The notes beneath the pieces are model-generated. The model saw only the letters and a program-made list of their open reading frames with translations, was not told the origin of the DNA and ran no database searches. From Bernardetia sp. (lineage in GTDB: Bacteria; Bacteroidota; Bacteroidia; Cytophagales; Bernardetiaceae): a stretch of 64,000 nt of DNA. The number at the start of each line of letters is the position of its first letter. Within the stretch, counting starts at the first letter, position 1. Position numbers and translations under genes: made by a program. The stretch lies in assembly GCA_020630575.1 (NCBI GenBank), contig JAHDBD010000012.1:103473-167472 (forward strand), written 5' to 3'. This document shows, in pieces, positions 17,933 to 26,657 of this stretch.

Positions 17933-18589
17933 TTATTTTTCAAATTTTATACTTTCTAAAATCTCTTCAATTTCCTTTTGTTGTTCTTCTGAAAAATAGC
18001 GAACAAATATTCCTAAGGCAAATTTATCTATAATTGTTACGTAATGTCTTTGGTAAACCGTAAAATCTATATAGTCTTCTGAACCTTTTGCATAATAAAA
18101 CTCGTTATTAGAAAATTTTTTCAGAGTAAATTTACTTTCCATAAGCTCTGCTCCTCCTGTTGTTTGCCTCATTTTATCTACGTAATAAAGATAATCATCC
18201 CCTTTTTTTATATCAGGAGCATCTTCTATATTTTCTGCTATAATTGCAATCATAGGACTATGAAATATATCACTACTAGGATTATATTTATTAGTGTGTA
18301 ATAAATATTTTATAGTAACGTCTGTATTTTTGAAAATTTCTTTTCTTTTTGGATACCTTTTTATCGTTTCCTCCTTCATTGTGATTCTCATGCTATCTAG
18401 CTCTTGCTGACTTCTTACATACCAATCTTTGGGAACATCTATTTCAAAGCCAAATTCTGAATTTTGATATTTTCCACTTTCAATATTAAATCCTTCCGTA
18501 TTAGAACTAGATGAACAGCTATAAACAGAGAATAATAAAAGACTAAATAAAGCAAAGTATATTTTTAACTTAAAATTTATTTGTATCAT
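17933..18589 (-). CDS. Hypothetical lipoprotein with PsbP-like pattern
   Basis: This 218-residue protein has a signal peptide and a lipobox ending VYSC (about residue 25), followed by a Ser/Asn-rich stretch. The region from about residue 38, YQNSEFGFEIDVPKDWYV, is the strand-turn-DWY pattern at the start of PsbP/Mog1-like domains found in many uncharacterised bacterial lipoproteins. The rest alternates strands and helices and ends in an acidic helix (EEQQKEIEEILESIKF), as usual in that fold. No catalytic residues are apparent. The gene is monocistronic, with 141 bp before the next gene upstream. The function is unknown and the fold assignment is an inference. Confidence 0.6.
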   Translation of the reverse strand: MIQINFKLKIYFALFSLLLFSVYSCSSSSNTEGFNIESGKYQNSEFGFEIDVPKDWYVRSQQELDSMRITMKEETIKRYPKRKEIFKNTDVTIKYLLHTNKYNPSSDIFHSPMIAIIAENIEDAPDIKKGDDYLYYVDKMRQTTGGAELMESKFTLKKFSNNEFYYAKGSEDYIDFTVYQRHYVTIIDKFALGIFVRYFSEEQQKEIEEILESIKFEK

Positions 18590-18644
18590 ATTTTTTTTTT
18601 GAGAGAATAAATTTTAGCTAGAAAGATATGAAATATATTCTTTT

Positions 18645-18697
18645 GCAAAAAAAAAACTACTCAGTTTCATATTTATACAAAATTGAGTAGTTTTTCT
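18645..18697 (-). terminator. Terminator of the YflT-like stress protein gene
   Basis: Arms AAAAACTACTCAGTTT (18652-18667) and AAATTGAGTAGTTTTT (18680-18695) give a 16-bp stem with one mismatch. Read on the minus strand it is followed by a long T-run. It lies 34 bp past the stop codon. Confidence 0.85.
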
Positions 18698-18730
18698 ATT
18701 AAAACAATTTAGATATTTCTAAATTACTTC

Positions 18731-19300
18731 TTAGTAAGTTGTAACATTTTTACCTTGATAATTATTCCATTTCTCATGGATATGATTATAATCATCTTCA
18801 TCACGTGGTTTTGCTCCGATGACAACACCACCATTTTTGATACCTTCCTTATAAACTTCTGCGTGTTCTTCAGGAATTCCTGAGCCTACTAATGCGCCCA
18901 AAAGTCCTCCAGTAAGACCACCAGCACCAGCACCAGCTAAAGAAGCCAAAACAGGACCAGCAGCTACCAAACCAAGACCGATTCCTGGAAGAGCAACAGC
19001 AGTTACTAATCCTACTACTGCACCTAACACGCCACCAATGGCTGAGCCAGTTCCTGCTCCTTCCATAGCTTTATTTCCAAGTTCAGTATCTGTATTTTTG
19101 AAATGTCTATCACGAGTTTTGTCTGACATCATTACGTTAATGTCTTTGTCTTCATAGCCACGTTCACGTAATGTATGATAAGCTCTTTCAGCATGTTCAG
19201 GTTCATTGAAAAGTCCTGTCATCATTCCTCCTTCACGGTATTTGCGAGTGCTATACGTGTTTGTAGTGTCAAGAGGATCGGTGTTTCTGTAATTGTCCAT
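18731..19300 (-). CDS. General stress protein 17M-like (YflT domain) with glycine-zipper segment
   Basis: This 189-residue protein starts with about 25 polar residues. An FNEPEHAERAYHTLRERGY stretch follows, typical of the YflT / stress-protein-17M domain, an alpha-beta module that makes the protein look like a cytoplasmic stress factor. Residues 75-145 are almost wholly Gly/Ala/Val/Leu, with repeated small-residue zippers (GGVLGAVVG, GGLTGGLLGALVG), suggesting two membrane-inserting or self-associating helices. The end, GIPEEHAEVYKEGIKNGGV, is the second conserved block of this family. Homologues are linked to cold, salt or general stress. The expected regulator could not be identified here. 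Confidence 0.75.
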   Translation of the reverse strand: MDNYRNTDPLDTTNTYSTRKYREGGMMTGLFNEPEHAERAYHTLRERGYEDKDINVMMSDKTRDRHFKNTDTELGNKAMEGAGTGSAIGGVLGAVVGLVTAVALPGIGLGLVAAGPVLASLAGAGAGGLTGGLLGALVGSGIPEEHAEVYKEGIKNGGVVIGAKPRDEDDYNHIHEKWNNYQGKNVTTY

Positions 19301-19762
19301 AGGAATAAATTGATAAAGTTTAAAAAATAAATTAAAAATGATAACTAAGTTATCAAAAAATAAAGAGTAAAAAACAACATATAAATATGAATGACTCTTC
19401 GCTTAAAAGAACAACCATTTTGAAATAATGTTTTGATAAAGAATCAATATTTGTCATTTTGTTTAATGTAAATTAATTTTTTAACAAATAAATAGCTGAT
19501 TTTAATAAACAATATCGTAATTTAATATTATAGAATTAGAATTTATTTTAAAATAAATATCATACAAATAGATATAAAATTTGTATGATATTTTTTAATT
19601 AAAAAATCTGTTTTTACGAATCATATTCTATAAATTTTTGCTTATTTCTTATTGAGGAATGAGTATTTATTTTTTATAATTTGTAATTCATTTACAAAAT
19701 CCGTATTTTTTGATACAAATTAATCTTTAGTATTTTTCCAAACTAAAAACATTCCCTGTCTT
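19301..19762. other. Long divergent intergenic region with an isolated terminator-like hairpin
   Basis: This is 462 bp of very AT-rich DNA between divergent genes, with no convincing reading frame. It holds the hairpin at 19557-19597, which has no plus-strand gene upstream of it. A small RNA or a 5' leader of the downstream gene is possible. Confidence 0.4.
19557..19597 (+). terminator. Terminator-like hairpin without an upstream gene
   Basis: Perfect 12-bp arms ATATCATACAAA (19557-19568) and TTTGTATGATAT (19580-19591) are followed by TTTTT. It lies 165 bp before the start of the AIM24-like gene on the same strand. Confidence 0.6.
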
Positions 19763-20530
19763 ATGAAATCACACGAAATAGATTATAAAATTATCGGAAA
19801 CGATATTCAGATTGTAGAAGTTGAGCTAGACCCAAATGAAACAGTTATTGCAGAAGCTGGCGCAATGCTTTATATGGAAGAAAATATAAGTTTCGAAACT
19901 AAAATGGGTGATGGTTCAGAACCTGAGCAAGGAATTTTTGGAAAACTTATGTCAGCAGGGGCAAGAATGATAACTGGAGAATCTCTTTTTATGACGCACT
20001 TTACACAACGAGGAAGTGGAAAAGGAAAAGTTGCTTTTGCTGCGCCTTACCCTGGAACAGTTACGCCTGTTCAGCTTGCTTCTTGTAATAATCGTACACT
20101 GATAGTTCAAAAAGATAGCTTTCTTTGTGCTGCCTTAGGTGCAAAAATTTCAGTTCATCTCAATCGTCGTTTTGGTTCTGGCTTTTTTGGAGGTGAAGGA
20201 TTTATTATGCAAAAACTGCAAGGTGACGGAATGGTGTTTTTTCATGCAGGAGGAACAGTTATCGAAAAAGAACTTAAAGGAAATACATTGAAAGTAGATA
20301 CAGGTTGTATTGTAGCTTTTGAAGAAGGTATAACAATGGACATCAAAAAAGCAGGAGATTTAAAATCTATGTTTTTTGGTGGCGAAGGTCTGTTTTTGGC
20401 TACACTTAGTGGAACTGGTAAAGTTTGGTTACAATCAATGCCTCTTTCGAAACTTGTTCAAGCACTTTCTCCGATGAGTAAAGCTGCTTCAAAGGCGACT
20501 TCTTTAGGTGGAATGTTGGGAGGTGATTAA
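19763..20530 (+). CDS. AIM24 / TIGR00266-family protein
   Basis: This 255-residue protein matches the AIM24 (DUF124, TIGR00266) family in length and pattern. It starts [20 protein letters not shown], has the central [16 protein letters not shown] and the later [12 protein letters not shown] and [14 protein letters not shown] blocks, and is nearly all beta strand with a pseudo-repeat. The family is widespread in bacteria and archaea. In yeast the homologue is a mitochondrial protein, but the bacterial role is not known. No signal peptide or membrane segment is seen. The gene converges with the membrane-protein gene ending at 20539, only 8 bp away, with no separate terminator between them. Confidence 0.88.
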   Translation: MKSHEIDYKIIGNDIQIVEVELDPNETVIAEAGAMLYMEENISFETKMGDGSEPEQGIFGKLMSAGARMITGESLFMTHFTQRGSGKGKVAFAAPYPGTVTPVQLASCNNRTLIVQKDSFLCAALGAKISVHLNRRFGSGFFGGEGFIMQKLQGDGMVFFHAGGTVIEKELKGNTLKVDTGCIVAFEEGITMDIKKAGDLKSMFFGGEGLFLATLSGTGKVWLQSMPLSKLVQALSPMSKAASKATSLGGMLGGD

Positions 20531-20538
20531 TATAAGAA

Positions 20539-21207
20539 TTACATTTTTTGATATAATCTAGTCAAGTAATCCTTGTTTTTAATTAATTCAGTAACTTTTC
20601 CCTCAAAAGTATTTATGTTTTTTAGGTTGGGAAAGCTAAGTTTTGCTCTTGCAATCGAAATTGAGCAAATTAAATTTGGATAGTTATAAATAAGGATTAA
20701 TTGTTTTATCGTATCAGTTTCTATCTTTTTTAATCCAAACTTTTCTGCTGTTCTTTTATTGATAATATAAGTTGTTCCCTTTATTGTTACATCTTCTAAA
20801 AATTGAGCATCTTTGGTTTCATATTCTGAAATTAGATTGAGAAGTCCTTCTAAATAGTGTTTTAAAATAAAATTTGAACGTTCTCTTCCTGTTAGTTTTC
20901 TATCGATGACAAAAAAATAATCGAATAAACTACCTCCATGTACGAGAATAATTTTGTTTTTCTCTCTTTCTGCAACAAATAATGAGGAATAATAAATGAG
21001 CTGATTATTTTCTTTCAAAGAAGGAATATCAAAAAAAGGAGCTATAATAGAAAATGTAATTGCTATTGGAAAAAAAATAAAAAGAAGTAGATTCAAATAG
21101 GCTAGTATGCAACCTATAGTTAGGTTTACAAGTAAAGACAATACTATTATTTTTGCTGTTATACTATTTTTTTCTTTCTGAGATTTTGAATAATAAGGAT
21201 GCTTCAA
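20539..21207 (-). CDS. Hypothetical membrane protein
   Basis: This 222-residue protein is not recognised. After a basic, Ser/Lys-rich start it has two close hydrophobic segments (about residues 20-62), then a soluble alpha-beta region of some 155 residues rich in Lys, Leu and Ile. The arrangement suggests two transmembrane helices with the C-terminal part in the cytoplasm, recalling small PH-like membrane proteins. Its start is only 53 bp from the divergent Crp-type regulator, so the two promoters must overlap. No metal-binding or catalytic pattern was found. Confidence 0.6.
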   Translation of the reverse strand: MKHPYYSKSQKEKNSITAKIIVLSLLVNLTIGCILAYLNLLLFIFFPIAITFSIIAPFFDIPSLKENNQLIYYSSLFVAEREKNKIILVHGGSLFDYFFVIDRKLTGRERSNFILKHYLEGLLNLISEYETKDAQFLEDVTIKGTTYIINKRTAEKFGLKKIETDTIKQLILIYNYPNLICSISIARAKLSFPNLKNINTFEGKVTELIKNKDYLTRLYQKM

Positions 21208-21260
21208 AGCAGGATTATTTAATAAGTAAAGTTCGATAGTTTAAATTTACAACATGTATC

Positions 21261-21827
21261 ATGATAAAAAAATATCTTCAAACATTTGAAGTTCTTTCAG
21301 AAACAGAAATTGATGATTTTGTAAAAAATATCACTCCAAAAAAACTCAATAAATCAGATTTTTTTATTCGTGAAGGAGAAATTTGTAAGGAGATAGCCTT
21401 TATTAAGTCTGGAACTTTTCGGTCTTTCTACACTTCAAATAAAGGAGAAGAATTTACATATTGTATTATGTTTCCCAATAATTTCTTGGCTGCTCATTCC
21501 TCATTTATCACTGGAGAACCAACTTCTGAAAATATACAAGCAATTACAGAAGTAGAGTTATTAGTTATTTCAAAAAATAAAGTAGATAACTTAATACAAG
21601 AAAGTACAAACTGGCTCAAAGTTGTCAAAATTATAACTGAACAACAATATATTGAATTAGAAAAAAGAGTTTTCCAACTCCAAAAAGACAATGCTGTTCA
21701 GCGTTATAGAGACTTAATTGAAAAACAGCCTCAATATATTCAACAAATTCCATTACAATATTTGGCTTCTTATTTAGGAATAACACAAAGACATTTGAGC
21801 CGAATTCGTAAGGAAATTGTTTTTTAG
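21261..21827 (+). CDS. Crp/Fnr-family transcription regulator
   Basis: This 188-residue protein has an N-terminal cyclic-nucleotide-binding-type beta-barrel (residues 15-120; FIREGEICKEIAFIKSGTF is the typical first half). A C-terminal winged-helix region has IPLQYLASYLGITQRHLSRIRKEI (the HTH) near residue 160. The phosphate-binding cassette of true cAMP receptors is not preserved, as in many Bacteroidota members, so the signal is probably not cAMP. It lies 86 bp upstream of, and in the same direction as, a quinone-reductase-like gene; such neighbours are often regulator and target. It is divergent from the membrane protein gene at 20539-21207. Confidence 0.87.
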   Translation: MIKKYLQTFEVLSETEIDDFVKNITPKKLNKSDFFIREGEICKEIAFIKSGTFRSFYTSNKGEEFTYCIMFPNNFLAAHSSFITGEPTSENIQAITEVELLVISKNKVDNLIQESTNWLKVVKIITEQQYIELEKRVFQLQKDNAVQRYRDLIEKQPQYIQQIPLQYLASYLGITQRHLSRIRKEIVF

Positions 21828-21860
21828 ACATTTGTCCTATATCCTCATAAACCTCTTTTC

Positions 21861-21868
21861 TACTTTTG
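21861..21868 (+). promoter_or_regulatory. Putative -7 element for the quinone-reductase-like gene
   Basis: TACTTTTG fits TAnnTTTG and lies 45 bp before the start codon. The nearest TTTG upstream (21831-21834) is 26 bp away rather than about 19, so the gene may depend on an activator or be read from the regulator's promoter. Confidence 0.35.
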
Positions 21869-21913
21869 TTTAATCGCAGAAACTCATATAAAAATTACTA
21901 AAAAGATTAAACA

Positions 21914-22495
21914 ATGAAAAAGAAAATTCTAATCATCAATGGACATCCAAATAAAGATTCTTTTAATTTTGGAATTGCTCAAGCCTACAAAGAAGGAGCA
22001 GAAAGCTCTCAGACAGAAATAAAAGAAATTGTTGTTTCAGAGTTAAATTTTAATCCAAATCTAAAATATGGATACCAAAAAAGAACAGAATTAGAACCTG
22101 ATTTGGTAGAATCTTGGGAGAAAATAAAATGGGCAGACCATTTAGTTTGGATTCACCCTGTTTGGTGGGGAGGTTTGCCTGCTATTTTGAAAGGATTTAT
22201 TGACAGGCTTTTTTTACCTACTTTTGCTTTTCAATATAGAGAAAACTCTGTCTTTTGGGACAAACTTTTAAAAGGAAAAACAGCACATATTATTACTACA
22301 TTAGACCAACCAAGTTGGTACTACAAATTCATAAATGGACAGCCAAGTACAAAACAACTCAAAAAAAATACATTAGAATTTTGTGGTATTAAGCCTGTAA
22401 AAGTAACCTATATCGGAGTTGTACGAAACTCTACCCAAACGCAAAGAGAAAAATGGCTAAATAAAGTAAAAATATTAGGCAACAAGCAAAAATAA
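21914..22495 (+). CDS. NAD(P)H-dependent quinone oxidoreductase, flavodoxin-like fold
   Basis: This 193-residue protein shows the flavodoxin_2 pattern: KILIINGHPNKDSFN at the start (phosphate loop), then WADHLVWIHPVWWGGLPAILKG around residue 72-95 (the flavin-contact block of the MdaB/KefF/NQO group). It should bind FMN or FAD and reduce quinones or related electrophiles with NAD(P)H by two electrons. Length and motif spacing are normal. It lies just downstream of a Crp-type regulator that probably controls it. Between the gene and its terminator (22657-22697) sits a 143-bp inverted-repeat element. Confidence 0.87.
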   Translation: MKKKILIINGHPNKDSFNFGIAQAYKEGAESSQTEIKEIVVSELNFNPNLKYGYQKRTELEPDLVESWEKIKWADHLVWIHPVWWGGLPAILKGFIDRLFLPTFAFQYRENSVFWDKLLKGKTAHIITTLDQPSWYYKFINGQPSTKQLKKNTLEFCGIKPVKVTYIGVVRNSTQTQREKWLNKVKILGNKQK

Positions 22496-22509
22496 CACAA
22501 CTCATATCG

Positions 22510-22652
22510 TTAAGACTTTCGCAAATTCAAACCATTACTAAATTTTATTTTGTGCAAATGCTATTTTTTCCATAGCGTTGGGTTTGCAAACCCAACGCTA
22601 TGAAAAAAACAAAATACTATTTTGTTTAGAAATGAATTTGCGAAAGTCCTAA
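22510..22652. mobile_element. MITE-like element with 20-bp terminal inverted repeats
   Basis: Terminal inverted repeats TTAAGACTTTCGCAAATTCA (22510-22529) and TGAATTTGCGAAAGTCCTAA (22633-22652) match at 19 of 20 positions. The inside has a 32-bp perfect palindrome (22571-22602; half CATAGCGTTGGGTTTG) and no reading frame. TCG flanks both ends and may be a 3-bp target duplication; a longer ATCGTTAA also occurs on both sides. It looks like a non-autonomous miniature transposon or the remnant of an insertion sequence. No matching transposase lies in the window. Confidence 0.65.
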
Positions 22653-22656
22653 TCGT

Positions 22657-22697
22657 TAAAAACACTTTTATTTTAGAAAAATAGAAGTGTTTTTTGT
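22657..22697 (+). terminator. Terminator of the quinone-reductase-like gene
   Basis: AAAAACACTT pairs with AAGTGTTTTT, with further A/T pairing in the stem, followed by T-rich sequence. It lies directly after the MITE-like element, which seems to have inserted between the gene and its terminator. Confidence 0.7.
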
Positions 22698-22753
22698 TTC
22701 TGAAAATGCGTACTTTGTAAAAAAACAATTCAAAAATTTTATACAAGAAAAAT

Positions 22754-23347
22754 ATGCGTTATTTCATTATTTACAAACCTTACGGAATGATTTGTCAGTT
22801 TTCAAAAGAAGGTGATAAAGCAACTTTGGCTGATTTAGCTTTTGATTTTCCGAAAGATGTTTATCCACTTGGAAGACTAGATACAGACAGCGAAGGATTA
22901 TTAATTTTGACCAATGATAAAAAACTCAATCATAAATTGTTAAATCCTGATTTTGCTCATGAGCGCACTTATTATGTACAAGTAGATGGACAAATTCATA
23001 AAGAGGATTTGAAGCAGTTAGAAGAAGGTGTTGTTATTCGCATCAAGAAAAAAGATTATTTTACGAGTCCTGCAAAGGCAAAATCCATTGAAGAACCAAC
23101 TCTTCCACCACGTAACCCTCCAGTTCGTTATCGTGCTTCAATTCCTACATCTTGGATTTCACTTACACTTACAGAAGGAAAAAATAGACAAGTAAGACAC
23201 ATGACAGCAGCCGTAAAATTTCCTACTTTGCGTTTGGTACGTTATGCCATTGAAAATATTGAATTAGGAGAAATGCAGTCTGGCGATATTGTGGAGCTTT
23301 CTGGAACAGAACTTTATACAAAATTGGGAATGAAAGTTAGGGAATAA
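22754..23347 (+). CDS. rluE: 23S rRNA pseudouridine synthase, RluE type
   Basis: This 197-residue protein is of the RsuA/RluB/E/F pseudouridine synthase family. The catalytic motif GRLDTDSEGLLILTND lies near residue 40, with the catalytic Asp in RLD. KPYGM near the start and GKNRQVRHMTAAVKFPTLRLVR near residue 137 are the other family blocks. There is no S4 RNA-binding domain at the N-terminus, as in RluE, which modifies U2457 of 23S rRNA. The assignment to RluE rather than another member of the group rests on the missing S4 domain and the length. Confidence 0.88.
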   Translation: MRYFIIYKPYGMICQFSKEGDKATLADLAFDFPKDVYPLGRLDTDSEGLLILTNDKKLNHKLLNPDFAHERTYYVQVDGQIHKEDLKQLEEGVVIRIKKKDYFTSPAKAKSIEEPTLPPRNPPVRYRASIPTSWISLTLTEGKNRQVRHMTAAVKFPTLRLVRYAIENIELGEMQSGDIVELSGTELYTKLGMKVRE

Positions 23348-23390
23348 TTATAAATTGAAATTCAGTACGACAAATTTTATTTTTAAAAAT

Positions 23391-24095
23391 TTATAGCCAA
23401 ACAATTACAAATTCTCTATCCTCGTTTTCAAAATTATGATGAGACAAAGGCAGCCATTCATTTGAAATTAAATCATTTTTAATTCTTCCAAGAAGCTGAT
23501 TTTTATTATCTAAATTATTTACAAGAGAGTTATTTTTGTAATTATCATTAAATTTTACGTTTAAGTCTTCTTTAAAAAAAAGTCCTTCAATATCTGCATA
23601 TTTATAAAGTGCTTCTTTTGAAGACCAAAAACGAGTTTGTTCTTTCAATGTTTGTGCTTTTTCCTGTTCTTTTTTACTCATAACACGATGAAAAATTCGG
23701 CTAATTTTTGGTGTAAGCGATTGAATATCAATTCCTACTTCATTATTTTGGTCGATAATGGCAGCGCAAAAAGGAAAATCATGAGAAATGGAAAGTTTTA
23801 ATGTTGTGTTGCCTTTCAAAAAAGGCTTTCCTGTTTGTGTTTTTTCTAAAAAAGTGTATTCAAAATCCATTTGTTCTACTAGATTTTTTAGCAAAAGTCG
23901 AACGGCTAAACGCTCAAGTTTTTTCTCGTTCTGTTTCGTTTGTAATCTCTCATTTGAGCTTTTATCTGAATATTTACTATTGATATATTCTAAATCTTCT
24001 TTTGGTAATTGATTTTCAAAAAACAGACTATTTTCTGTAATTTGCCAAAGTGCAACCAAACGATTTTCGGATTTTTCTAAAACTTGTAAAGGCAT
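23391..24095 (-). CDS. 4'-phosphopantetheinyl transferase family protein
   Basis: This 234-residue protein has the Sfp/AcpT family signature: the SISHDFPFCAAII strand-loop near residue 110, then VGIDIQ near 128 (metal-binding Asp), and WSSKEALYK near 163 (the W-x-x-KEA motif). It transfers phosphopantetheine from CoA to carrier proteins of fatty-acid, polyketide or peptide synthesis. Between about residue 175 and 215 there is an Asn/Lys-rich stretch that looks poorly structured. No carrier-protein gene is nearby. Monocistronic. Confidence 0.87.
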   Translation of the reverse strand: MPLQVLEKSENRLVALWQITENSLFFENQLPKEDLEYINSKYSDKSSNERLQTKQNEKKLERLAVRLLLKNLVEQMDFEYTFLEKTQTGKPFLKGNTTLKLSISHDFPFCAAIIDQNNEVGIDIQSLTPKISRIFHRVMSKKEQEKAQTLKEQTRFWSSKEALYKYADIEGLFFKEDLNVKFNDNYKNNSLVNNLDNKNQLLGRIKNDLISNEWLPLSHHNFENEDREFVIVWL

Positions 24096-24160
24096 TTTTA
24101 AAAATTATAAGTGATAAATTGCAAACAATAAGTTATGCTCCTTTTTATAAAAACTTCACC

Positions 24161-24183
24161 GTTGTTGGTGTCTGACCAACGAC
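24161..24183. repeat. Dispersed CAACGA-type palindrome (family B)
   Basis: GTTGTTGGT (24161-24169) pairs with ACCAACGAC (24175-24183) with one mismatch and a 5-nt loop. It lies 27 bp before the M1 peptidase start and so falls within its leader. Confidence 0.5.
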
Positions 24184-24209
24184 AAAATAACCACTAATTT
24201 AATCAAAAA

Positions 24210-26012
24210 ATGAAAAAAATAATTTACGTGTTATATCTACTGTTTTTTGCAGTATTATTTGTTTTGCAAAGTCAAATTAGTTTTGTTTTTGCTCAACATG
24301 CAAAGATGACTTTTTCTCATCAAGATTCCTTGCGAGGAGCTTTGAGGAAAGAGCGAGCTTATGATGTAAAATATTACGATTTGAATGTAAAAGTTGATAT
24401 TAAAAATCAATCTATTTCAGGATTTAATAAAATAACGTTCCAAAACCTTGATTTAGATTCAGTCTTACAATTAGACTTATTCGAAAATTTTGAAATTGAT
24501 TCTATTGTCTATTATAATCAACATACGACTCAAAGTTTTATTAATCCTACTCAAACTCTACGAAATAAAAGAGAAGGAAAAGTTATTTGGGTAGAACTTC
24601 CTACCGAAATTAGAAATAGCCTAAATACTTCAAAAAAGAACAAAACTAATGAAACTATAAGTATTTATTATCATGGAAAACCTCAGAATGCTGTTAATCC
24701 TCCTTGGGATGGTGGTTTTACATGGAATAAAAAAGCAAATGAAAAACCTTGGGTGACAGTTAGTTGTCAAGGATTGGGAGCTAGTAGTTGGTTTCCTTTG
24801 AAAGATCATTTGAGCGATGAGCCTGATAGCGTTCGTATTTATACAGAAGTTCCAAAAGATTTATTTTGTGTTTCGAATGGTGATTTAATTTCTATCAATA
24901 AAGAAACAACAGACAATAATTATATTGGTTATGAATGGAAAACTTCCTATCCAATTGCTTCTTATAATATGACTTTGAATATAGGCGATTATGTTCATTT
25001 TGAAGATAAATATATCTCTAAAACAAAGCTAACAAATCCTATAAATAAGCAAGATTCTTTAAAACCTATACAACTAGACTATTATGTTATTAAAGGAAAT
25101 GAGAAAAAGGCAAAGCCTTATTTTGAGAGTCAGGTAAAGCCAATGTTAGAAGCCTTTGAATATTTTTTTGGAGAATATCCCTTCGAAAAAGATGGTTATG
25201 CGCTTGTAGAAACGCCTTACTGGGGAATGGAACATCAATCTTGTGTAGCTTATGGAAATAATTACAAACTCAATCCGTATGGTTTCGATTTTATAATTAT
25301 TCACGAATCAGGACATGAATTTTTTGGAAATAGTGTCAGTGCAAACGATAATGCAGAACTTTGGATACACGAATCATTTACAACTTATTCGGAAGCTCTT
25401 TTTGTAGAATATTTTCAAGGAAAAGAAAAGGCAATTGATTATTTATTGACTCAAAAACCTAAAATTTTGAATCAAGATGTTATTCTTGCGCCTTTGTATG
25501 TAAACTATAACGATTGGCTAGGTGCAGATATGTATTACAAAGGAAGTTGGATGCTGCATTCTTTGCGCTCTGTGATCGATAATGATGGATTATGGTTTGC
25601 TACAGTTAAAGAATTTTATCAGACCTACAAACATTCACACATAAATACACAGCAAGTTATCAATTTTTTCAATCGAAAAACAGGTAGAAATTTAACTCCT
25701 ATTTTTAATTATTATCTAACTAATAAAGAGATTCCTGTTTTGGAATATGAGATTTTGGAAGAAGATGATAACATTTTTTTATCTTATAAATGGAAGGTAA
25801 ATCAATCAGAAAATACTAAAAACACAGATTTTAATATGCCTGTTGAAGTATTTTTGAATGGAGAAAAAGATGTAATTGAATTAAATGCTACAACAAGCAT
25901 TCAAAAACTAGATATTTCGGAGAAAATCAATAAAAAAGATAGAAAGAAAATAGAGGATATTGAAATGACAATTAATGTAAGGAAATATTTAGCTTCTGCT
26001 ATTAAAAAATAA
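24210..26012 (+). CDS. M1-family metallopeptidase
   Basis: This 600-residue zinc aminopeptidase-like enzyme has an N-terminal signal peptide (hydrophobic residues 3-27, cleavage near VFAQH). An N-terminal beta domain and the thermolysin-like catalytic domain follow. The zinc motif HESGH is at residues 365-369 and the third ligand Glu388 gives the exact HExxH-x18-E spacing. The substrate-binding GxMEN motif appears as WGMEHQS near residue 348, a variant common in the Bacteroidota branch. The protein lacks the long C-terminal ERAP-type domain, so it is a short, exported M1 member. Monocistronic, ending in a family A palindrome. Confidence 0.9.
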   Translation: MKKIIYVLYLLFFAVLFVLQSQISFVFAQHAKMTFSHQDSLRGALRKERAYDVKYYDLNVKVDIKNQSISGFNKITFQNLDLDSVLQLDLFENFEIDSIVYYNQHTTQSFINPTQTLRNKREGKVIWVELPTEIRNSLNTSKKNKTNETISIYYHGKPQNAVNPPWDGGFTWNKKANEKPWVTVSCQGLGASSWFPLKDHLSDEPDSVRIYTEVPKDLFCVSNGDLISINKETTDNNYIGYEWKTSYPIASYNMTLNIGDYVHFEDKYISKTKLTNPINKQDSLKPIQLDYYVIKGNEKKAKPYFESQVKPMLEAFEYFFGEYPFEKDGYALVETPYWGMEHQSCVAYGNNYKLNPYGFDFIIIHESGHEFFGNSVSANDNAELWIHESFTTYSEALFVEYFQGKEKAIDYLLTQKPKILNQDVILAPLYVNYNDWLGADMYYKGSWMLHSLRSVIDNDGLWFATVKEFYQTYKHSHINTQQVINFFNRKTGRNLTPIFNYYLTNKEIPVLEYEILEEDDNIFLSYKWKVNQSENTKNTDFNMPVEVFLNGEKDVIELNATTSIQKLDISEKINKKDRKKIEDIEMTINVRKYLASAIKK

Positions 26013-26022
26013 TTAGATAAAA

Positions 26023-26050
26023 ATTAGACAGGGTTAAAACCCTGTCTAAT
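26023..26050. repeat. Dispersed palindrome family A, copy 1
   Basis: ATTAGACAGGGTT (26023-26035) and AACCCTGTCTAAT (26038-26050) are perfect 13-bp arms around AA. The element sits 10 bp after the M1 peptidase stop and 18 bp from the end of convergent gcvH, so it may work as a two-way terminator. The same ACAGGGTTAAAACCCTGT core recurs at 54629, 58724 and 58814. Confidence 0.75.
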
Positions 26051-26068
26051 TCAAAAAATACAATTTGA

Positions 26069-26446
26069 TTAACTAACTAAAGTTGTATAATCAGCAGCAG
26101 ACATAAGCTGAGCTACATCATCAACATTATTGACTTTAATTTTTATCATCCAACCACCCGTATAAGGGTCAGAATTTACTGTTTCTGGAGAATCTTCTAA
26201 TTCAGCATTTACTTCTGTTACTGTTCCTGTAATTGGCATATATAAATCAGAAACCGTTTTTACAGCTTCAACAGAACCGAAAACTTCGCCTGCTTCTACT
26301 TCATCGCCTTCTGTTGTGATGTCTACATAAACGATGTCGCCAAGTTCAGATTGAGCAAATTCTGTAATTCCAACAGTTGCAATATCGCCTTCTAAGCGAA
26401 TCCATTCGTGTTCTTTTGTGTATTTTAATTCTTCTGGAAAAGTCAT
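26069..26446 (-). CDS. gcvH: Glycine cleavage system H protein
   Basis: This 125-residue protein carries the lipoyl cofactor that shuttles the methylamine group between the P, T and L proteins of the glycine cleavage system. The lipoylation site Lys is in GSVEAVKTVSDLY near residue 63, and the family start KYTKEHEWIRLEGDIATVGIT is clear. Length and pattern are normal. The gcvP and gcvT genes are not in this window, so the system is scattered. A TATATTTG -7-like element (26527-26534, minus strand) lies 80 bp upstream. Confidence 0.96.
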   Translation of the reverse strand: MTFPEELKYTKEHEWIRLEGDIATVGITEFAQSELGDIVYVDITTEGDEVEAGEVFGSVEAVKTVSDLYMPITGTVTEVNAELEDSPETVNSDPYTGGWMIKIKVNNVDDVAQLMSAADYTTLVS

Positions 26447-26526
26447 TTTATTAAGATTTTTTGATGAAAAAGGTTGAGAAATAAGTTACAATCCATTACT
26501 AAGATTTAGCTAGATTGTTTATGAGT

Positions 26527-26553
26527 CAAATATACAAAAATAGAATAGGCAAA
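26527..26553 (-). promoter_or_regulatory. Putative promoter of gcvH
   Basis: Read on the minus strand: TTTG (26553-26550), 15 bp, then TATATTTG (26534-26527). The -7 fits the Bacteroidota consensus; the spacer is shorter than the usual 19. Confidence 0.35.
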
Positions 26554-26657
26554 AATAAAATTTACGAATCTTTTATTAAAATAAATTTGATTTGCAAAGT
26601 TTGATTAGTAATCTAAATTTTTTCTTTTGAATCTTACAAAATATAACTCTTTGCTAA

